From positions 1-51,290 of the forward strand of contig JAIOYV010000050.1 in NCBI GenBank assembly GCA_021740905.1: a stretch of DNA of 51,290 nucleotides, given 5' to 3'. Below, in pieces: positions 45,401-51,290 of the stretch (within the stretch, counting starts at the first letter, position 1; each line of letters opens with the position of its first letter). The notes below the pieces were generated by a model. That model made no database searches. It saw nothing but the letters and a program-made list of their open reading frames with translations, and was not told where the DNA came from. The stretch comes from Bacteroidales bacterium (lineage in GTDB: Bacteria > Bacteroidota > Bacteroidia > Bacteroidales > M50B96). A program made the position numbers and the translations under genes.

Positions 45401-48400
45401 CGGCTCGATAGTGCTGTGGTTATCCGGCATACTCCGGGACAACCCACGCTCCAAAGGATATCTACCTTTGAATATGAGCCAAATACAGGACTAATTTCAA
45501 AAGAAACCATTGAACCCGGAATTGACAGCCTGAAGCTGGAAAAAACATACACCCACGATGATTTTGGGAATATTATACAAACCCACCTGACAGGTTACAA
45601 TGGATTGGCCTACGAAACAAGGACACATACCACCAATTATGATACACAAGGCCGTTTTGTTTTGGAAAGCATAAACGCTTTTGGACATACTGAAACCAAA
45701 AGCTATGAACCCCTATTAGGGAATATGATCTCGCTGACCGGGCCGAATGGATTGACAACTACCTGGCAATATGATGGATTCGGCAGAAAAATAAAAGAAA
45801 CAACAGCAGATGGAAACCAGTCTGTTCTATCGTATCGAAAATGCAATACAAGCTTTTCTGCCCCCAATGCGGTTTATTTTATTCATTCGCAGTCAACTGG
45901 ATCAATACCATCAGTAACTTACAACGATATTCTGGACAGGGAGGTACGAAAAGTTTCAATAGGATTCGATGGCACTGCCATTTACGTTGACCAACAGTAT
46001 AATAAGCGGGGACAGGTTGTTCAAACTACCGATCCTTACTTCAGTGGCACTTTGCCTCAACTAACAACTTTTCTGTATGATACTGTCGGGAGACAAATAA
46101 CCCGAATTGATCCTGGCAACCGGATTTCTCATACCTATTACAACGGCCTGACTATTACGGTAAGCAACCCACTTAATCAAACTGCCACCAAGATTTCTAA
46201 TGCAATGGGTAGGATGCTTTCCAGCAAAGACAATCAAAACAATGCCATCCAATATGTTTATGATGCCTTTGGGAATATCATTCAATTGATTGACCCGGCA
46301 GGGAATACTACTGAAATGCAATACGATATACGGGGTAATAAAATTTCCATGACTGACCCGGACATGGGTAGTTTTTCGTATACATTAAACTCATTTGGTG
46401 AGTTAATATCAGAAACCGATGCGAATGGCAACATTACCCAAATGACCTATGATGGATTGGGCCGTCCAATCCAAAGGACTGAAACAGAAGGTATAACTAC
46501 TTGGATTTACGATACACAACCGTATGGCATCGGAAAACTTACTTCGATTGCTGGTCCTGATAGTATTTCTGAGGTTTATCATTATAATGATTTGGGAAGA
46601 CTTTTTAAGACAGATGAAATTATTAATAACCAAACTTTCTCATCTTCAAATACTTTCGACCAATTCGGCAGGGCTAAAACCCTTGTGTATCCTTCAGGAT
46701 TTTCCCTGAATTACGTGTATAATCAGTATAATTTTCTTACCGAGGTAAGACGCAATTCGGATAATTTCCTGTACTGGAAAGCTGAAAATATCAATGAACG
46801 AGGGCAATTGGTGCAACAAAAGCTCGGAAATAATGCAACAACGCTGCATGACTACAATGATGTAACCGGTTTCCTGGAAGGGATAACCACTACCCATATT
46901 GCAGATACCATTCAAAGTCTTGGATTTCAATTTAACGAAATTGGCAATCTGGTAGCCAGAAGCGACATTCAGCGTGGTTTACAGGAGGATTTTTGGTACG
47001 ATGACCTGAACCGTTTGATTAAAACAAAAATTGCCGCAGGCGACAGTACTTTCCTTAGTTACGACATACTTGGAAATATACTTACAAAATCGGATGTAGG
47101 CACATATATATATGGTGAAAACGGAGCTGGTCCCCATCAGGTGACTACTGTCCATACTCTTGACACTACTATTTGTATTCCCTCATTGTCCTGCAACATT
47201 CTATACACTTCCTATGATAAAGTCAAAAACATTTCTGAAGGCATCAAGGAAATGCAACTTTTTTATGGCCCCAACCATAGCAGGAAAATTATCAAACACC
47301 TTGTAAACGATTCGATTACATATACCAAGTATTACGTCGGGAATCTGTATGAATTGGAAATTACCCCGGAAGGTACCCGTGAACTCCACTACATTCGTGG
47401 AGGGGAGGGGGTTGTTGCCGTTTACACCGAACAAAGTAATGGGCAAAGTAATACACGCTATTGGCACAAAGACCACCTCGGTTCGGTTCAGGCGATAAGC
47501 AATGAGCAGGGTACAGTAGTGGAGATATTAAGCTATGATGCCTGGGGAAAACGGCGAACTGAAAATTGGACTGCCTTGCCTGATTCGGTCCAGGCATCCT
47601 ATATGCGTGGTTTTACCGGGCACGAACACATAGACTTGTTTAACCTGATCAATATGGATGGCCGTATCTATGATCCCATACTTGGTCGCTTCATCAGCCC
47701 CGATCCATATATACAGGCTCCTGAAAATACTCAAAGTCTCAATCGCTATTCCTATTGCCTGAATAATCCACTATCGTTATTTGATCCAAGTGGTTATAAA
47801 AGTTTTTGGTCGCAGATATGGAAACCTCTAGTTGCTGTTATAGTAGGTGTATTAACAGCAGGAATAGCTTTAGCCATTGCTGCACCGTTGATAGGTACTA
47901 TAGGAACTGCATTTGGTACAGCATGGGCAGGCTTTGCAACTGCTGTTGTATCAGGTGCTGGATTTGGATTTGGAATGGCGTTTTCGGGGAGCTTGCTTGC
48001 GGGAGGCAGTATCGGAGATGCGTTTAAAGTCGGCTTAACAGCCGGCGCAATTTCAGCGGTAACGGCGGGATTAACCTTTGGAATAGGTGAATTTTTTAAA
48101 AATGCTTCTGATTTAATTAGATACACTATTAAACCAATGGTGCATGGAATTGTGCAAGGAGCATCAAGAGTAGTACAAGGTGGTAAATTTGAACAAGGTT
48201 TTTATGCTGGATTGTTCTCAAGTGCGCTTGGTCCAATGTTAGAAAACACAGGATTAAATGATTTTGGCAAAGCTGTAGGATATGGAATTATAGGTGGGGC
48301 TGCTGAAGAAATTGGTGGTGGAAATTTTGTAAACGGTGCCGCTACTGGTGCGTTTATTTATTTGTTCAACGAAAGGCCTCATAATGAAGAAACTCAAAAA

Positions 48401-48820
48401 AACATCAATCCTCATGGGACAATAGAAAAGGAACCATCAAAAACAATGGGCAAGTTTTTTTGGGAAGGAATTTACCATGATGCTTTTATTGAACCCACTT
48501 TAGCAGTCAAATTATTAGATGCATTACCCTTTCATATACCTACTTTATTGCGTGATATGACTAATCAAAGCTCTGCAATGGGTATGATAGGAGTATTTAC
48601 AAAGAGTGTAGCTGTTGATGTAATATTCTCCGCCTCTACGCAAGGGTTAAAGTATTGGCATTCTGTTAACCAAATGGGCAAAATGCCAAGTGGAGGATTT
48701 AATGCAATTATGGAATGGAGCGCTAGATTAGGACAAGAACAACAGTCTATCAAGAACTTTGAAAGATTTCAAGATATTTTTGGTGTAGCGGAACTTTACG
48801 ACCACCATATTAACAACTAA
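42428..48820 (+). CDS. Secreted SpvB/FG-GAP/RHS polymorphic-toxin-like protein
   Basis: 2130 residues. Signal peptide 'MKQLYSLVFTFLLMICFVHS', then an Ig-like region (to about 110), an SpvB domain from about 112 ('FNVNEAGAAVYSVPI', 'LGWSFGGLSTISRCP'), and seven FG-GAP/VCBS-type repeats between about 429 and 781 ('GDWNGDGITDFMRYN' and variants). A TcdB-middle-like stretch and many YD repeats ('YDGFGRKIKETTADGNQS') follow, then the RHS core near 1751-1790 ('ILGRFISPDPYIQ', 'NRYSYCLNNPLSLFDPSGY'). The last 340 residues are a Gly/Ala-rich hydrophobic segment and a terminal domain of about 130 residues of unknown fold. This is the ABC-toxin B/C order in one chain. No T9SS domain is seen. Confidence 0.92.
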   Translation: MKQLYSLVFTFLLMICFVHSQNVFQIGSIPTQTVYFGDTLSFSVSCQIANANYSINLANPVVGNINFNSQLITFTYIGNAGDSQFYVEFVATNGIDSISQSVTINPLPNLQPIPGTMSGYTYGSFNVNEAGAAVYSVPITGSPGSAGMEPKISLNYSSQGKNGLIGLGWSFGGLSTISRCPATKAQDNFIDGVDWDSNDRFALDGERLMAVLGGTYGADNTEYRTEQNVFNRIRSYGSAGSGPSYFMMWSKSGLIYEFGNTSDSKIEVSGGSSSTVMYWAVNKITDTKGNYITFTYAENNLTGEYKPVLISYTGNANVGLLPYNTIEFSYESRPDTIAIFNSGAVQKLTQRLQLIRTYNNNSLVRSYTLNYQNIGTGSPSQLISITECGSDGNCFDQPLIFEWQPANSLSFSNSANLIATTDLNNSNAYIYTGDWNGDGITDFMRYNYSTGDNKWYTNQGNNTFTIQDNLLTPSSIDGGMGLFFGDWNADGFSDVMWYNNTSGENNWFINQYTNGNIVFGIATYNTVSPYSNLAGGTGLYFGDWNGDGYTDVMWYKNSSGENRWYRNTISGNTMSFTEYSSSISSGLISGGTAIYHGDWNRDGITDVMWYNKTTGENKWFILSGNLTFTPFNSPITNSQISGGKGIYFGDWNGDQIVDLMWWNDANGSNTWFVNEGDMTFNVRQNLITTSSLSGGTQLYHNDLNADGFTDVLWYNSSSGANKCFLNQGYSQFAEITTPLATSQISGGTALLIGHYNKDDISDIFWYNNQNGTNNWFFNNAESSRFITKITNGHGVETLITYKQLIDNTIYTKDNQAVYPKMDFQGQLNVVNSFSVTNGLGGYNTISYKYFGALLDLQGRGFRGFTKMETIDETSGIKTINFFERDYKYISSKLKRTEQRLANGTLLSEVDNTLGLMVYYNGTVHYSYVSGSVAKKYELDNNLNSYLISTTTNHQTFDDYGNLTMAVVDYGDGNIDTSKNFYTNHYDTWILSRLDSAVVIRHTPGQPTLQRISTFEYEPNTGLISKETIEPGIDSLKLEKTYTHDDFGNIIQTHLTGYNGLAYETRTHTTNYDTQGRFVLESINAFGHTETKSYEPLLGNMISLTGPNGLTTTWQYDGFGRKIKETTADGNQSVLSYRKCNTSFSAPNAVYFIHSQSTGSIPSVTYNDILDREVRKVSIGFDGTAIYVDQQYNKRGQVVQTTDPYFSGTLPQLTTFLYDTVGRQITRIDPGNRISHTYYNGLTITVSNPLNQTATKISNAMGRMLSSKDNQNNAIQYVYDAFGNIIQLIDPAGNTTEMQYDIRGNKISMTDPDMGSFSYTLNSFGELISETDANGNITQMTYDGLGRPIQRTETEGITTWIYDTQPYGIGKLTSIAGPDSISEVYHYNDLGRLFKTDEIINNQTFSSSNTFDQFGRAKTLVYPSGFSLNYVYNQYNFLTEVRRNSDNFLYWKAENINERGQLVQQKLGNNATTLHDYNDVTGFLEGITTTHIADTIQSLGFQFNEIGNLVARSDIQRGLQEDFWYDDLNRLIKTKIAAGDSTFLSYDILGNILTKSDVGTYIYGENGAGPHQVTTVHTLDTTICIPSLSCNILYTSYDKVKNISEGIKEMQLFYGPNHSRKIIKHLVNDSITYTKYYVGNLYELEITPEGTRELHYIRGGEGVVAVYTEQSNGQSNTRYWHKDHLGSVQAISNEQGTVVEILSYDAWGKRRTENWTALPDSVQASYMRGFTGHEHIDLFNLINMDGRIYDPILGRFISPDPYIQAPENTQSLNRYSYCLNNPLSLFDPSGYKSFWSQIWKPLVAVIVGVLTAGIALAIAAPLIGTIGTAFGTAWAGFATAVVSGAGFGFGMAFSGSLLAGGSIGDAFKVGLTAGAISAVTAGLTFGIGEFFKNASDLIRYTIKPMVHGIVQGASRVVQGGKFEQGFYAGLFSSALGPMLENTGLNDFGKAVGYGIIGGAAEEIGGGNFVNGAATGAFIYLFNERPHNEETQKNINPHGTIEKEPSKTMGKFFWEGIYHDAFIEPTLAVKLLDALPFHIPTLLRDMTNQSSAMGMIGVFTKSVAVDVIFSASTQGLKYWHSVNQMGKMPSGGFNAIMEWSARLGQEQQSIKNFERFQDIFGVAELYDHHINN

Positions 48821-48831
48821 ATACATTAATT

Positions 48832-50535
48832 ATGAGATTTTTAATAATATTCAACTGTGCACTTTTGTTCAATTATTCTTATTCCCAAACCATTCACTTC
48901 CAATACGACCCTTCCGGCAATCGAATTCACAAGGAAGTATTGGGCAATGTACCTGTCGTTCAGGTAAGTGGAGATACAACAATTTGTTTCGGAACAGGGG
49001 TTTCGAGAAGTGTTAATGGCAATGGGGTCTACCATTGGAGTACTGGTGAAACGACACCTTTCATTTCAGTAGCGCCATTGCAAACGACAACCTACTATGT
49101 TACAGTCACCGGGTCGAATGGCTGTACAAAGTTGGATAGCTCAAAGGTAATCGTGGCGGATTTGCCAGTGTCATCAATCATTACGGGAGATACCATCGTT
49201 TATCCTGATTCAACCCGGGTATATTCTGTGGCTTACCATCCGGACGCTTCGTACTTCTGGGAGGCGACAAACGGCACTGTCGTTTCCGGCAATGGAAGCA
49301 ATGTAGCCTCCATCCTTTGGGGTAATGCCGAAGGCGAAGTGATGGTCACGGAATACAGCCAGGCGGGCTGTGCGGGACAGCCTGTAAGCCTTGAGGTTCA
49401 TCACCTGACCCAACAGTGCTTTGATTTCAACGGGGGATGGAATCTGATGTCGTTTTATATTCATCCACTGAATATGGCAACGGTTAATGTATTTGAAAGC
49501 ATTGCCGGCCAGTTGAATTATGTGAAGGAGGAACTTTATTTTTATGCCCCCGGAAATCCTTTTGGACAACTGACCAATATTGCAGATGGCCAGGGCTATT
49601 TTGTGAATGTTGACAATACTTTGCAATTCTGCCAATATGGATGGCTGCTTCAACCACAGGATGTTCACATTCCACTTGTGGCTGGTTGGAACCTGATAGG
49701 ATATCCTTCAAGTTCCCCACAAGCAATTCAAAATGGCATGGCAGGGATAATGCCCTGGTTGTTAAAAGTGAAGAACTCGCTTAGTGCATTTGATCCGTCT
49801 TACCCACCCTTCTACAATACATTGAATACATTGAACCCGGGTGATGGATTCTGGGTAAAAGTATCTGCTAATTGTACGCTTACATATCCACAACCTACCA
49901 AGAATCTTGAAATTGACGAAAATGCAGACTATATCTGGCAACCGGTGATATATCCAAACAGTACGGTAGCCTATCTGAAGGTTGGTTTCTGTGGTAATCC
50001 GGTCCAGGATGGCGATGAAATTGGTGCTTTTGTAAATGGCGAATGTAGGGCAACGGGGAAGATTGCTATTTACCAGGGCAATAGCTATGCAACCTTAGTC
50101 ATCAATGGAGTAGTGCCCGAATCCGCTACCTTCCGCTTGTTCAGAAACAACACAGTATATGAAAGCAATACAGTAATTCAAACCAATCCGGGGGAGGATT
50201 ATGCCGGAATTATCGAACTTGATTTCTGTGATATTGTCACTGATGTGTATGAAAATACTGAATGTAAGGTATATCCGCCTGTTCCAAATCCATTCAGCAA
50301 TACAACCACCATTTCATTTGAAATGTATACAACATCCGACATTAATTGGACTATTACAGGAGCAGATGGAAGGCAGGTGTTCAGCAAAACTCTGAATCAG
50401 ATATCTCCCGGCCTGCATACAATCGAATGGAACGGTTGTGCAGAAAACGGTACTCCATGCTCCTCCGGGGTTTATTATCTGAGACTTACCACGAAAAACA
50501 GTACACAGCTTATAAAACTAATCTATTTCAGATAG
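48832..50535 (+). CDS. T9SS protein beginning with an RHS-style YD motif
   Basis: 567 residues, starting 11 bases after the RHS stop. A short signal peptide 'RFLIIFNCALLFNYSYS' leads straight into 'TIHFQYDPSGNRIHKEVLGN', which reads like one YD repeat. Then come 'TTICFGTGVSRSVNG' and 'YHWSTGETTPF' Ig-like modules. Two modules follow of the kind seen at the end of the PKD protein ('GWNLMSFYIHPLNMATVN' and 'GWNLIGYPSSSPQAI'), then 'GDEIGAFVNGECRATGKIA'. The C-terminus 'YPPVPNPFSNTTTISFEMYT', 'SSGVYYLRLTTKNSTQLIKL' is a T9SS type A sorting domain. It is probably cotranscribed with the RHS gene and displayed on the surface. Confidence 0.88.
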   Translation: MRFLIIFNCALLFNYSYSQTIHFQYDPSGNRIHKEVLGNVPVVQVSGDTTICFGTGVSRSVNGNGVYHWSTGETTPFISVAPLQTTTYYVTVTGSNGCTKLDSSKVIVADLPVSSIITGDTIVYPDSTRVYSVAYHPDASYFWEATNGTVVSGNGSNVASILWGNAEGEVMVTEYSQAGCAGQPVSLEVHHLTQQCFDFNGGWNLMSFYIHPLNMATVNVFESIAGQLNYVKEELYFYAPGNPFGQLTNIADGQGYFVNVDNTLQFCQYGWLLQPQDVHIPLVAGWNLIGYPSSSPQAIQNGMAGIMPWLLKVKNSLSAFDPSYPPFYNTLNTLNPGDGFWVKVSANCTLTYPQPTKNLEIDENADYIWQPVIYPNSTVAYLKVGFCGNPVQDGDEIGAFVNGECRATGKIAIYQGNSYATLVINGVVPESATFRLFRNNTVYESNTVIQTNPGEDYAGIIELDFCDIVTDVYENTECKVYPPVPNPFSNTTTISFEMYTTSDINWTITGADGRQVFSKTLNQISPGLHTIEWNGCAENGTPCSSGVYYLRLTTKNSTQLIKLIYFR

Positions 50536-50641
50536 TACTTTCAGTGACTTTAAGATGGAAAGCTGCTGTTTGGCTACTATATTAATTCACAGATATTTAG
50601 TATCTTAAGTATAACATATTTATTAATCAAAACGAAATAAC

Positions 50642-51290
50642 ATGAAAGCAAATTACAGAATCGTATTAGTATTGGCAATGCTGATTGCATCGCTGAATGT
50701 TTTTGCGCAGCAACTACCTTTTCAAGGCAAACTTTTAGAAAATGGGCAACCCGCTAATGGCTCTAAAACCTTCCAGTTCAGCATTGCCAATGGGGGAAAT
50801 AACTGGAATGAAATACAAACCGTACAGGTAAACAATGGCTTGTATGCGGTTGTGCTTGGTTCGGTAAGCCCTTTACCTGCAACTCTTTTCAGCCAACAGG
50901 TTGCATTAAATCTTGTGGTTCAGGTAAATGGAAACACAATTGATACAGTGCAGATTTATCCACCCATCGAGGCTGATCCAACTGTTCCATCTAATATAAA
51001 GGATGGTGTTCAGTGGTCTGATATTCAAAACCTGCCTACTCTTGATTATAGCCCGGCAAACGAGCTTCAAAACTTGGCACTCAATGGAAGTGTGTTGAGT
51101 ATCAGCCAGGGGAATAGTGTCATTTTGCCTCCGGTGGAATTGCCCGAAGGCATGGAATATTCCCCAATAGATACATCTATAATTGAAGATGTCAATCAAG
51201 CGATAAGTACAACTAACCTATTGGAAGATAATGTTTGGCAATCGTTTAAAGCAAATCATACCGGCAAGTTGGAAAGTGTCTCTATTTATT
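50642..51290 (+). CDS. Secreted protein, N-terminal part, cut by window edge
   Basis: The frame is open from ATG 50642 to the window end (216 codons). The signal peptide 'MKANYRIVLVLAMLIASLNV' ends at AQ, then 'LPFQGKLLENGQPANGSKTF', 'NGGNNWNEIQTVQVNNGLY' and 'VVLGSVSPLPATLFSQQVAL' follow. This is the pattern of Bacteroidota surface or tail-fibre-like proteins that begin with a 'fQGkLl..G.pv.G...F.FsI' module. The next part is low in Cys and rich in Asn/Ser. It lies 106 bases after the T9SS gene on the same strand and could be in the same operon. The C-terminus is outside the window. Confidence 0.75.
   Translation, partial: MKANYRIVLVLAMLIASLNVFAQQLPFQGKLLENGQPANGSKTFQFSIANGGNNWNEIQTVQVNNGLYAVVLGSVSPLPATLFSQQVALNLVVQVNGNTIDTVQIYPPIEADPTVPSNIKDGVQWSDIQNLPTLDYSPANELQNLALNGSVLSISQGNSVILPPVELPEGMEYSPIDTSIIEDVNQAISTTNLLEDNVWQSFKANHTGKLESVSIY

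Overview
The window reads as a chromosomal stretch of a Bacteroidota bacterium, most likely of the order Bacteroidales or a close relative. The evidence is: an F-ATPase epsilon subunit of only 80 residues; several secreted proteins with C-terminal type IX secretion (T9SS) sorting domains; TAnnTTTG -7 promoter boxes; start codons mostly without Shine-Dalgarno sequences; a TolQ/ExbD/ExbD operon of Bacteroidota layout; and a 291-residue lipid-layer cyclophilin. No species can be named from the sequence alone.

Layout: 1-480 holds the cut start of an ISAzo13-like transposase and an inverted repeat. 478-7000 is housekeeping: atpC, atpD, a polyprenyl diphosphate synthase, a membrane-anchored MutS-type ATPase and pyrH, separated by repeat-rich gaps. 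7100-14500 holds a ParE/RelE-type toxin-antitoxin pair whose toxin seems to start at ATT, a Tet(M)-like ribosomal GTPase, a MORN/YwqK-repeat secreted protein, a lone OLD-like ATPase-TOPRIM protein and a histone-deacetylase-like enzyme with a Tat/lipobox leader. A deleted IS630-type element abuts the 3' end of dnaE. Next come a TolQ/ExbB-4TM-ExbD-ExbD operon, tRNA-Ser(GGA), dprA, an alginate-export-like porin and a C-type lectin T9SS protein.

The accessory focus is 27604-30085. It is a two-gene operon in which a DUF1016_N domain is fused to an SMC/OLD-like ATPase, translationally coupled to a small TOPRIM/DUF4276 protein. The whole gap between this operon and the upstream aminotransferase gene is a 96-bp tandem repeat carrying a perfect palindrome. 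This looks like a nuclease-type defence module and is the best candidate for an undescribed system. After it come a WbpE-like aminotransferase, pheS, a cyclophilin, three paralogous small lipoproteins, an alpha-amylase lipoprotein, rpsT with tRNA-Glu(TTC), and a PKD-repeat adhesin-like protein.

The right end (40486-51290) holds an IntDOT-like tyrosine recombinase with its own terminator. It is followed by a 2130-residue secreted SpvB/FG-GAP/RHS polymorphic-toxin-like protein, a T9SS protein that begins with an RHS-style YD motif, and the start of a further secreted protein cut by the window edge. Most intergenic gaps over 300 bases hold Bacteroidota-type dispersed repeats: REP-like hairpins, GTTGAAAAGTT low-complexity arms, and a nested terminal-inverted-repeat element. 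Homology and family names come from recognition of motifs by eye; no database search was run.
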